From the IMG/VR virus record IMGVR_UViG_3300009158_000097, positions 1 to 39,126 of that record: a DNA stretch of 39,126 bases, one strand, 5' to 3'. The notes beneath the pieces were generated by a model. That model had not been told where the DNA came from and did not search any database. It was given only the letters and a program-made list of their open reading frames with translations. The position numbers were made by a program, and so were the translations under genes. The stretch comes from a virus. Below are positions 27,590-34,694 of this stretch, in pieces (within the stretch, counting starts at the first letter, position 1; the number at the start of each line of letters is the position of its first letter).

Positions 27590-28018
27590 ATGGAAAAGAC
27601 TTGGATATATCTAGATGATGTAAGAACTCCAGTAGCGAGTAATTTAGATAAAATGTGGACTATTGTAAGAAATTACGATGAGTTTATTTCAAAGGTTTCT
27701 GAAATTGGTCTTGATAATATTGAGGTCATATCGTTAGATCATGATCTTGGAGACTCGGCGATGGCAGAATTCTATACAAACGTATCTCCAAATTACAAGC
27801 TTGACTATATTAATATAACCGAGAAGACTGGGATGGATTGCGCAAAGTGGTTAGTAAATCTAAGTATAGAAACACAAGTTCCGTTACCGCAAATATATAC
27901 ACATAGCGCGAATCCAATAGGTAGTGCCAATATCATGGGTTACGTAAATAATTATCTAATGAGAAGTAGACTACCTCAGAGTTGCATTAGAGTACAAATA
28001 AATCACACAGTATCATGA
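27590..28018 (+). CDS. cyclic-phosphate processing receiver (cREC) protein
   Basis: 142 residues from the ATG at 27590; the frame opens within tRNA-Leu, which is not coding. YLDDVRTP (7-14), SLDHDLG (48-54) and TGMDCAKWLV near 79-88 are the hallmarks of the cREC domain, a receiver-like fold predicted to act in RNA repair with kinases, ligases and phosphoesterases. In this window all those partners are present. Stop overlaps the next gene by four bases. Confidence 0.85.
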   Translation: MEKTWIYLDDVRTPVASNLDKMWTIVRNYDEFISKVSEIGLDNIEVISLDHDLGDSAMAEFYTNVSPNYKLDYINITEKTGMDCAKWLVNLSIETQVPLPQIYTHSANPIGSANIMGYVNNYLMRSRLPQSCIRVQINHTVS

Positions 28019-28473
28019 AAGATTTTAAGACGCTATATGACAAGAAAAGTGTAGATATCATAAATTATATCAAGGGTTACTTAAGTTCTCACAAAGACAT
28101 AGAGATATTGATAGGGTGTGATTCTCAGGTAAAAGGTAGAGAGACTGTGTATGCACTAGTTTTGGCTATGTATACTCCAGGTAAGGGCGCTCATGTTTTA
28201 TATGATAGGTTTACTACTCCAAAAGATAGAGAGATATCAACTAGACTTATGAATGAAGTATGGCACTCTATAAATCTCGCTGATGAATTGATGAATGCTG
28301 GACTTCCAAGAGCAAAGTACATCGATATAGATCTAAATCCAGATCCGAGATATAAATCAAATGAAGTTTTAAGAGCTGCGGTTGGTTGGGCAGAAGGACT
28401 CGGGTATTCAGTAAGACATAAGGGAGATTCTCCCATGATGACATATTGCGCCGATCTTCTGGTTAAGTCTTGA
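28015..28473 (+). CDS. YkuK/DUF458-type RNase H-like protein
   Basis: 152 residues. IEILIGCDSQVKGRETVYAL (residues 29-48) carries the first catalytic Asp. It is followed by RLMNEVWHSINLADEL, YIDIDLNPD and a final AVGWAEGLGYSVRHKGDS: the YkuK-like RNase H fold. A nuclease or nucleic-acid-binding role is inferred from the fold. Coupled to the cREC gene by ATGA overlap. Confidence 0.8.
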   Translation: MKDFKTLYDKKSVDIINYIKGYLSSHKDIEILIGCDSQVKGRETVYALVLAMYTPGKGAHVLYDRFTTPKDREISTRLMNEVWHSINLADELMNAGLPRAKYIDIDLNPDPRYKSNEVLRAAVGWAEGLGYSVRHKGDSPMMTYCADLLVKS

Positions 28474-28486
28474 TATTTATATTCGC

Positions 28487-28834
28487 ATGGCATCACACGT
28501 ACTTTCTTTTAAAAATCAAGAGGAGTTCTTCCAAAAGATAAAGGATAAAGATAGAGACCTTATAGTTAAGATGGTCAAGACAGTGTTATATGCAATCAAA
28601 CATAAGAAGTCTAAGGTGGATGTATTCGAGGTTATATTCACTGATATCAAATATTATAGGGATCGGAAAGAGTTGATATTTACAAAGGATAAGAAAGATT
28701 ATATTCCTACTTTAAAAGCGGCAATGGATGAATTAATTAAATTTGAGGAATATGAATTGTGCGCAGAGATCAAGGAATTACTTGATAAAAAGAAAAAAAG
28801 AAACTCGAAAGAAAAACTACCTTTTTTAAATTAA
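28487..28834 (+). CDS. hypothetical protein with UVR-like tail
   Basis: 115 residues, lysine-rich. The C-terminal EEYELCAEIKELLDKKKKRN resembles the UVR motif of UvrB/UvrC and ClpC (YE.AA.IRD.I..L). The N-terminal part is helical and unassigned. It is the last protein gene before the tmRNA. Confidence 0.6.
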   Translation: MASHVLSFKNQEEFFQKIKDKDRDLIVKMVKTVLYAIKHKKSKVDVFEVIFTDIKYYRDRKELIFTKDKKDYIPTLKAAMDELIKFEEYELCAEIKELLDKKKKRNSKEKLPFLN

Positions 28835-28840
28835 AAGACG

Positions 28841-28850
28841 TATATTTATA
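28841..28850 (+). promoter_or_regulatory. promoter box TATATTTATA for tmRNA
   Basis: AAAGACG lead-in and box, 19 bases before the mature tmRNA 5' end; the leader would be removed by RNase P. Confidence 0.55.
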
Positions 28851-28869
28851 GCATATAAAGCACAAAATT

Positions 28870-29261
28870 GGGGCATACTGGTTTTGACAGCAATAGAGCT
28901 CTTTGAGATGATGCAAGCAGTGCTAGATTGGACGCACTTTAATCTACCTATCAAAACACAAATGCAAACGTAGAACTTTCTACATGGACATTCGAAGATG
29001 CTATGGCATTCTGCGAAGGTGAGCTAGCAGTGGCTGCCTAAGTCCTTGGGCCGGTGCACATACGCCTAGAAACAGAAGTGCCTTCAGAGGGAGCTAAGAG
29101 ATTTACCCGCTGTAAAAAAAGAATACTCGGTAGGTTTTTGGTAACAATCGTACGAGAAGAGGAACCAATATTTTGTCTAGTTAGAAAACGAGAATAAGCT
29201 TGTGAATGAGTCTAATTGATAACATTGTTTGGACGAGGGTTCGAATCCCTCATGCTCCACC
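28870..29261 (+). ncRNA. ssrA: transfer-messenger RNA (tmRNA)
   Basis: The 5' end GGGGCAT pairs with ATGCTCC at the 3' end with a G3-U70 pair and A73, the alanyl-tRNA synthetase identity elements. The T arm GAGGG-TTCGAAT-CCCTC is intact and CC is encoded. A tag frame begins GCA-AAC at 28964 and stops with TAA at 29041: 25 residues starting ANVELSTWTF and ending ELAVAA. It rescues stalled ribosomes and tags products for proteolysis. The tag is much longer than the usual 8-15 residues and ends AVAA rather than ALAA. Pseudoknots were not resolved by eye. Confidence 0.93.
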
Positions 29262-29325
29262 GGGATCAGAAAATAAAATATCTGATTACACAAAACAAAG
29301 ATTGCAAAAATTAGAGAAGTTTTAG

Positions 29326-29335
29326 TACTTTTATA
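29326..29335 (+). promoter_or_regulatory. promoter box TACTTTTATA
   Basis: Box after the tmRNA; its transcript would start near 29342 and enter the small-RNA candidate. Confidence 0.6.
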
Positions 29336-29341
29336 ATATAG

Positions 29342-29417
29342 CAATCAAATAAAGATGATCGGCGAAAAAGGGGCTGATGACAACAATATAGATGTTGACA
29401 ACCTACGATCATTTTTT
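29342..29417 (+). ncRNA. candidate ~75-nt small RNA
   Basis: ATGATCG (29355-29361) pairs with CGATCAT (29406-29412), extendable by A-U pairs, followed by six T: a terminator-like closing stem around about 45 bases. A promoter box sits directly upstream. An ORF of 27 codons from 29355 runs into the next tRNA and is unlikely. Confidence 0.5.
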
Positions 29418-29428
29418 AAAAATTATAT

Positions 29429-29501
29429 TGCGCTGTAGAGCAGTGGTTAGCTTATCGGGCTCATAACCCGAGGGTCGTGGGTTCGAATCCCACTGGCGCA
29501 A
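29429..29501 (+). tRNA. initiator-like tRNA-Met(CAT)
   Basis: Anticodon arm TCGGG-CTCATAA-CCCGA has the three consecutive G-C pairs that mark initiator tRNAs. Acceptor TGCGCTG/TGGCGCA starts with a weak U1-A72 pair instead of the usual C1-A72 mismatch. A73, CC encoded. Confidence 0.9.
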
Positions 29502-29535
29502 CCGAATTAAATTAAAAGGTTTTAAATTAAAAAGT

Positions 29536-29715
29536 ATGAAAAAGATTGTAATTTTTAGAAAAGAAGAAGGCAATCCAGATAAGGTTGTTTTAAGAGCAAT
29601 AACCCCCTCAACTGCTTGGCAGGGTTATACAAAAGCTGGAGTTGTAATTGATGCAGAGGCTAAAAATCTCGCAAGAGCGTTAGAACCTAGCTTTACGGGG
29701 TACTATCTCGCATAA
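29536..29715 (+). CDS. hypothetical protein
   Basis: 59 residues (MKKIVIFRKEEGNPDKVVLR, then TPSTAWQGYTKAGVVIDAEA and SFTGYYLA). Small alpha/beta protein between two tRNAs. No family recognised. Confidence 0.6.
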   Translation: MKKIVIFRKEEGNPDKVVLRAITPSTAWQGYTKAGVVIDAEAKNLARALEPSFTGYYLA

Positions 29716-29721
29716 AACATT

Positions 29722-29793
29722 GCTCCCATCATCTAGCGGTTAGGATGACAGGTTTTCGACCTGTTTACACGAGTTCGAATCTCGTTGGGAGTA
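29722..29793 (+). tRNA. tRNA-Glu(TTC)
   Basis: Acceptor GCTCCCA/TGGGAGT, anticodon arm ACAGG-TTTTCGA-CCTGT, T arm ACGAG-TTCGAAT-CTCGT, A73. Confidence 0.9.
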
Positions 29794-29818
29794 CTAACCA
29801 AATAAAAACAAAAACAAA

Positions 29819-30004
29819 ATGAAAAATTTCACAACGCTTTGCATAATGGCAATTCTTGTATTATCATCATGCGGTAATGTATCAAATGCGCCAGCGGGTA
29901 CAGTAGATTCAACAAAGATGCATGTCGATAGTTCTGCAGTAATCACACACTCTACTATAGCGACAGATTCTATAAAACATGTAGATTCTACTAAACTTAA
30001 GTAA
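29819..30004 (+). CDS. small lipoprotein
   Basis: 61 residues. LCIMAILVLSSCGN is a lipobox (Cys 18). The mature part is Ser/Thr/Asp-rich with repeated V-D-S-T/S motifs (VDSTKMHVDSS, HVDSTK), an extended periplasmic linker. It is directly followed, with no gap, by the membrane coiled-coil gene. It could be an outer-membrane spanin component. Confidence 0.7.
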   Translation: MKNFTTLCIMAILVLSSCGNVSNAPAGTVDSTKMHVDSSAVITHSTIATDSIKHVDSTKLK

Positions 30005-30373
30005 ATGAAAAACATAACACGGCTAATTTTTGCTGTTATGTTAATAGTCTTATTGTACCTGGGATATTCTATGTTCCGGGGCAATTCTATTAAATTAACT
30101 AAAGAACAGCTAGTAATAGATAGTCTTAAGATAGAGGTAGTCAAATTAGATTCTCAGCACTCAAAGAAAGATAGTATTATTACAGTATACAAGGACAGCA
30201 TAGTCTATGTTGATAGAGCAATAGAGACAGAAAAGATCAAATACATTCATATAAAACACAAATACGATGAAATACGCACTCGTGTTACTCATTACACTCC
30301 TACTCAGCTTGACAGCTTTTTCTCAAACAGGTACGGATACCTCAAAGCTGATACTATCACACTCGATCGGTAA
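30005..30373 (+). CDS. membrane coiled-coil protein, i-spanin-like
   Basis: 122 residues. An N-terminal membrane helix (LIFAVMLIVLLYLGYSMF) is followed by a periplasmic coiled coil with heptad-like Leu/Val/Ile and charged residues. This is the layout of an Rz-type inner-membrane spanin subunit. Its 3' 107 bases overlap the next gene in another frame, as Rz/Rz1 genes often do. The function is inferred from architecture. Confidence 0.65.
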   Translation: MKNITRLIFAVMLIVLLYLGYSMFRGNSIKLTKEQLVIDSLKIEVVKLDSQHSKKDSIITVYKDSIVYVDRAIETEKIKYIHIKHKYDEIRTRVTHYTPTQLDSFFSNRYGYLKADTITLDR

Positions 30374-30683
30374 GCAAATTGCTCTAGATCTTATATCATA
30401 TGATAGTACTAAGTCTGCTTTGCAATTTACTGAGAATGTCCTAAAGATGACGGAGAATAAATGCAATTTGCAAGATACCGTGATTAAGACAGGCGACGCC
30501 AAGATCTCTATATATAAGCAGCAGATTATCTTATTTCAATCTAAAGAAGATGAATATCAGAAGATGATTTCCAAGCTTGAGACTTCTCTTAAATTAGAAA
30601 AGATTAGAGGTCGATCAATCTTATATACAGGAGTTGGTGTATTCATTGCTGGGTCTTTATACATAATTACACATCAACATTAA
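30267..30683 (+). CDS. signal-peptide coiled-coil protein with C-terminal anchor
   Basis: 138 residues. Signal peptide (YALVLLITLLLSLTAFSQ), coiled coil (residues ~60-110) and a C-terminal membrane helix (ILYTGVGVFIAGSLYIIT). Overlaps the upstream gene by 107 bases out of frame. Probably an envelope-spanning lysis partner, though a lipobox is absent. Confidence 0.65.
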   Translation: MKYALVLLITLLLSLTAFSQTGTDTSKLILSHSIGKQIALDLISYDSTKSALQFTENVLKMTENKCNLQDTVIKTGDAKISIYKQQIILFQSKEDEYQKMISKLETSLKLEKIRGRSILYTGVGVFIAGSLYIITHQH

Positions 30684-30696
30684 TAAAATAAGAGTT

Positions 30697-31392
30697 ATGA
30701 AATACAAAATAACGTTGATTTCAGATACCCATACTAAACATAAGCAAGTTACTGAAGATCTTCCAGGAGGCTCAATTCTAATCCACGCTGGAGATATTTC
30801 ATCGATGGGGTATGAGCATGAGATTCGTGAGTTTTGTGGATGGTACAATAAATTATCCACGTATGATCACAAAATATTTATTGCAGGTAATCATGATTGG
30901 GGGTTCCAAGATAATGCAGAAAAGACAAAAGAAATCTTAGACTTTTACAAGAATGTTACCTATCTACAAGATGAGTTCCTTTGCATAGGAGATGGTTATG
31001 AACAGACACTTAAAATATGGGGAAGTCCTTGGCAGCCTGAATTCTTTAATTGGGCGTTTAATCTTAAAAAGAATTCTCCTGAAATGTGGGAGAAGTGGTT
31101 AATGATACCAGAGAATACAGATATCCTAATTACTCATGGACCAGCTTATGGAATTTTAGATAGAGTAACTGGACTACATGATAATCTTGGATGTGAAATG
31201 CTAGCGCAGAGGATCAAGAGCGTTAAACCAAAGATACATGTTTGTGGTCATATTCATTCAGGACATGGTTATTATTTTGATGGAGATACTCATTATTTCA
31301 ACGCCTCAGTCTTAGGGGAAGACTATAATTATAGGAATAAGCCTATAAACTTAATTTGGGATAAGGAGACAAATGAGATTGAGTTTATATAG
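30697..31392 (+). CDS. MPPED-like metallophosphoesterase
   Basis: 231 residues. SDTH (9-12), GDIS (32-35), GNHDW (64-68), ITHGPAYGILD near 146-156 and CGHIHSGHG near 186-194: the complete class III phosphodiesterase (MPPED1/2-type) set, including the HGP motif. Different subfamily from the 24537 enzyme. Substrate unknown; cyclic nucleotides or RNA ends are possible. Confidence 0.88.
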   Translation: MKYKITLISDTHTKHKQVTEDLPGGSILIHAGDISSMGYEHEIREFCGWYNKLSTYDHKIFIAGNHDWGFQDNAEKTKEILDFYKNVTYLQDEFLCIGDGYEQTLKIWGSPWQPEFFNWAFNLKKNSPEMWEKWLMIPENTDILITHGPAYGILDRVTGLHDNLGCEMLAQRIKSVKPKIHVCGHIHSGHGYYFDGDTHYFNASVLGEDYNYRNKPINLIWDKETNEIEFI

Positions 31393-31419
31393 GTGATATT
31401 TATAATAAACCCAATCTCT

Positions 31420-31719
31420 ATGAAAACTTCCCAAAACGGATTCATTGCATTTTTACAAGATTTGTTCAAAGACGAACGAGGATCAACTTCTATTAAACCA
31501 GTAATTGCATTAATGGGGTCTTTATTTCTCTGTATTACAATGCTACTAAATAGCTACACACATGAGCAATTTAAACCTGCTGATAATTTAGTAAATGCGG
31601 TTGTAATTATTACCGCAATTGGAATGGGAGCTGATTCTTTGGATAAATTCTCTTTTAAGCCTAAGTCCACAGACGTAGTCTCATCTGAAATAGCTCCACA
31701 ATCTGAACTTAAAAATTAA
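31420..31719 (+). CDS. holin-like two-span protein
   Basis: 99 residues from the ATG at 31420; an upstream in-frame ATG at 31393, one base past the previous stop, adds nine residues. Two membrane helices (VIALMGSLFLCITMLLNSYT and VVIITAIGMGADSL), preceded by a charged N-terminus (DLFKDERGSTSIKP). The neighbours (spanin-like pair, lipoproteins) favour a holin role. Confidence 0.6.
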   Translation: MKTSQNGFIAFLQDLFKDERGSTSIKPVIALMGSLFLCITMLLNSYTHEQFKPADNLVNAVVIITAIGMGADSLDKFSFKPKSTDVVSSEIAPQSELKN

Positions 31720-31723
31720 AAAT

Positions 31724-31840
31724 ATGAAAAAAATACTTATATTACTTCTAATGATTTCATCTTTTTGCTCATGTAGTGCATTTAAATCACATTCTAAACA
31801 TAAGCATATGAAAAAAACATATGCGTGTCCGAGATTTTAA
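31724..31840 (+). CDS. small lipoprotein
   Basis: 38 residues. ILILLLMISSFCSCSAF lipobox, then a His/Lys-rich tail (KSHSKHKHMKK). Starts four bases after the holin-like gene. Likely envelope-anchored; role unknown. Confidence 0.6.
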   Translation: MKKILILLLMISSFCSCSAFKSHSKHKHMKKTYACPRF

Positions 31841-31864
31841 GTTTTTCATTTACCGAATATCAAT

Positions 31865-31900
31865 AAAGCCCAATTTCCTAACTAGATTTTGGGCTTTTTT
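31865..31900 (+). terminator. intrinsic terminator
   Basis: Stem AAAGCCCAA/TTGGGCTTT and T run, ending the lysis-type operon. Confidence 0.9.
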
Positions 31901-31904
31901 AATT

Positions 31905-31963
31905 AAAAAAACAAATATACGTCAAAAAGCTTTAAAATGTCAATTTTTTGTAGTACTTTTATA
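31905..31963 (+). promoter_or_regulatory. cassette promoter block, TATACGTC subtype
   Basis: AAAAAACAAATATACGTC...AAAATGTCAA, box TACTTTTATA at 31954-31963; serves 31996 onward. Confidence 0.75.
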
Positions 31964-31995
31964 ATATAGCAACCAAACAACTAAAACCAACAGTT

Positions 31996-32247
31996 ATGAA
32001 CAATAAAACAGCAATGCAAAGCCTAATTAAAATGCTGAAAATTGAATTAGAGGCATCAGAAAAATATCATTCACGTTCAAATGCGCTTGAAATGGCAATT
32101 AAGTTAGCAGAAGCGCAGTTATCTGTTGAAAAACATCAGATGATTGATGCATATACTCACAAAAGATTAACAATCCCAACTGTTGAAACGGTTGCGGAAT
32201 TAATGGACAATGCCAAGCAATATTACAATGACACTTTTAACCATTAA
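31996..32247 (+). CDS. conserved small phage protein
   Basis: 83 residues, helical, ending in QYYNDTFNH. The pattern (helix, then KHQMIDAYTHK... and a terminal .YYN.TF) is common among Bacteroidota phages. Function unknown. First gene of the 32-35.8 kb operon. Confidence 0.65.
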   Translation: MNNKTAMQSLIKMLKIELEASEKYHSRSNALEMAIKLAEAQLSVEKHQMIDAYTHKRLTIPTVETVAELMDNAKQYYNDTFNH

Positions 32248-32261
32248 CCAAACAACAACTT

Positions 32262-33215
32262 ATGAACGAGAACAAAGTACCACATACAGTAGTACCTCAG
32301 GAAGAGGTAGAGAAGATGGCAGATGCATTTGTAGATAGTTTTTTTGTGAAAGAAAGGGAATATGATAAACTGAAAAGAAATTCATGTACACCTCAAAAAG
32401 CATATGTAGCAGGATATAATGCAGCTATACAGTCTCAGTTTGTAGATAGTTCATCTATAGAAGCAAAGGAAGTAGTTGCATTTATGCATGAAGTAGAGCT
32501 ACAAGGGTACAAACCTTCATATACAGCAGGTAATTGGATGAATAGTTCAGGACAGGTCGTAGGATTAGATAAGTTATTCTTGCAGTGGAGAAAAACACAT
32601 CCACAATCTGTACAACCAACAGATAGTGCGAGAGAAATAGCAGGACTTGAAGGGGATATTGCAGCCTTTGAGAAATTTGAGAAAGAGTGCAAAGAACTAG
32701 CAGATACTACTGCATATGCATATTATGCTTTTAATGAGGGATTGAGTCATGCAAGAAGCCAGTCTCAGTCTATACAACCAACAGGTAGTGTGAGAGAAAT
32801 AGCACATGAAATATACATGAACTGCTTTCGCATACCTGATGAAATGAATTATCAAGAACAAACAGAGGATATTGCTGAAAGGATAGAAAAATGGTTGAGT
32901 AGTGCAGCAAAGAATCTACCTGTACAAAGCATACAACTATCCGATATGTTTGAAGCTATGGTACATGGTCTATTGGTATCTCCCGGATACTACAAATGTG
33001 AGAAGAAAGATATAGATATAGAGCATTGGCAGAAGAATTTCGATAAATGGGTTGCATGGTATATGGAAAATAAAGGACACTCTCCAGTAGCTGATAGTCG
33101 TATAGAGGAAATGCAGAAATGGCTAGATACTATGCCATGTTGGTATGATGAAGATGGTACTGCACAGATAGATGCAGAAATGGTACGGGATAGGTTCAAT
33201 CAGATATTTCAGTAA
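32262..33215 (+). CDS. hypothetical protein with short internal repeats
   Basis: 317 residues. Three linker-like repeats (SVQPTDSAREIA near 127, SIQPTGSVREIA near 173, SIQLSDMFEAM near 230) separate helical modules, so it looks modular. Trp/Tyr-rich (WMNSSGQVVGLDKLFLQWRK; EHWQKNFDKWVAWYME). This style is frequent in Bacteroidota phages. Function unknown. Confidence 0.65.
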   Translation: MNENKVPHTVVPQEEVEKMADAFVDSFFVKEREYDKLKRNSCTPQKAYVAGYNAAIQSQFVDSSSIEAKEVVAFMHEVELQGYKPSYTAGNWMNSSGQVVGLDKLFLQWRKTHPQSVQPTDSAREIAGLEGDIAAFEKFEKECKELADTTAYAYYAFNEGLSHARSQSQSIQPTGSVREIAHEIYMNCFRIPDEMNYQEQTEDIAERIEKWLSSAAKNLPVQSIQLSDMFEAMVHGLLVSPGYYKCEKKDIDIEHWQKNFDKWVAWYMENKGHSPVADSRIEEMQKWLDTMPCWYDEDGTAQIDAEMVRDRFNQIFQ

Positions 33216-33254
33216 TATTGCAATAAGTTCACACATCAAATCAATCAAACAATC

Positions 33255-34649
33255 ATGGAAAAAAGACAATACAAACACCGGAAAACTGGTCAGATAGCAG
33301 AGATGAAATCTGCAGGTGACTGGTATACAATAGAAGATCGATATGGTATGCCGAAAGAATACATCGAGGGTACACAAGACTGGGAACTTATTGCAGAAGA
33401 GAAAGAACCAGAGTATACAATACTGCAGTTCGAGAAAGTGAAAGGTGTAACCAAAAGTGATAGATGGTGGAATCTACAGGGAAATGGTGAATATGCATCA
33501 GCTGCTTATAGTTACACAGTACCACTAGATAGTATGATGAATATCGGATGTAGTGTGAAGGATGGTTCATTCCGTATATACCAAATTCGCAGGAATAGTG
33601 ACAAGAGTGTATGGACTGTAGGTGACAAGTATGTAAGTTTTCAGGTACCCTTACTAGGTATACGTACTATAGAGAAGTTTGTTATCGATGATGAAAGTAT
33701 AGGTATACGTGCTGTAGAAGCAATATCAGCTGATCCAATTACTACATCACTGAAGTATCTCACTGTACTAGTAAAACCTACATGGGTAATAGAATCGTTT
33801 AGTACGAATGAAACACCTACAGTTGCACAATTCTGGAGAGTCAATGATGAAAGATACTCGACAGAAAAAGACTGGGTAAAAGGAGGTGGTCAAGTTTCAC
33901 TTAGTGCTATGTTACATGATGGGAGTTGTGTAGATACAGGTGAGTGGGTTATACATAGTGTACGTGCAGACAAGAACTCACCAGTAATAGCTATCAATGA
34001 CTGGATTACTGCAGAGTATACACATATGGGTAATACGCCAATGCAGGTAGAAGGGTTTGCGATCAATGACAAGAACAACCTGTTGATCAAGACCAGGCAG
34101 TTCAGGACACATGGTGTAGGTATAGAGAACTGTAGGAAAGTAGATGCACCTGTAGAGAAGAGGCCACTATTTACCACCGAAGATGGAGTAGATATATACA
34201 ACAGACAACATCCAGTACTCTACTGGTTAGAGATCAATAGCGACTGTACAGGTACTGATGATGCCAATACCATATACAATCCAGATATAGTAGACTACAA
34301 GTACTGGGCATCTGCTGAAAAAAGAAAACAGTATATAGATACTCACAGAAAGAAATCTACAGAACAAATAGCCAAGGTAGGAGAGTATGGGATAGGTAAA
34401 GGAGGAGGCCATGTTGTGAAAGTGCTAGTAGTGAAACCTACTAAGTATCAGGTTGAGTTCTGTAACGGGGAAAGAGACTGGTACAATCATGATACAATCC
34501 GTCTAGCTACACAGGAAGAAATAAATAGGGACTGGGGCAAAAAGAATCCAGTAGAGTGTGATCCCGGTAGAAAGTATATAGTGAAACTGACAGAGGGACA
34601 AATAGAGAAACTCCAAACATTCCTACAAGATGGAGTGATATACTGGTAA
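33255..34649 (+). CDS. hypothetical beta-rich protein
   Basis: 464 residues. Short beta modules: KTGQIAEMKSAGDWYT at the N-terminus; PTWVIESF...FTTEDGVDIYNRQHPVLYWL (residues ~318-337), a pattern seen in other phage proteins; and a C-terminal unit ending in a helix. Many Trp/Tyr. No enzymatic motif recognised. Confidence 0.65.
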   Translation: MEKRQYKHRKTGQIAEMKSAGDWYTIEDRYGMPKEYIEGTQDWELIAEEKEPEYTILQFEKVKGVTKSDRWWNLQGNGEYASAAYSYTVPLDSMMNIGCSVKDGSFRIYQIRRNSDKSVWTVGDKYVSFQVPLLGIRTIEKFVIDDESIGIRAVEAISADPITTSLKYLTVLVKPTWVIESFSTNETPTVAQFWRVNDERYSTEKDWVKGGGQVSLSAMLHDGSCVDTGEWVIHSVRADKNSPVIAINDWITAEYTHMGNTPMQVEGFAINDKNNLLIKTRQFRTHGVGIENCRKVDAPVEKRPLFTTEDGVDIYNRQHPVLYWLEINSDCTGTDDANTIYNPDIVDYKYWASAEKRKQYIDTHRKKSTEQIAKVGEYGIGKGGGHVVKVLVVKPTKYQVEFCNGERDWYNHDTIRLATQEEINRDWGKKNPVECDPGRKYIVKLTEGQIEKLQTFLQDGVIYW

Positions 34650-34694
34650 TGATATTATCCAGGGTGATTGTTAGATAATGTAAAAGGACAAACA

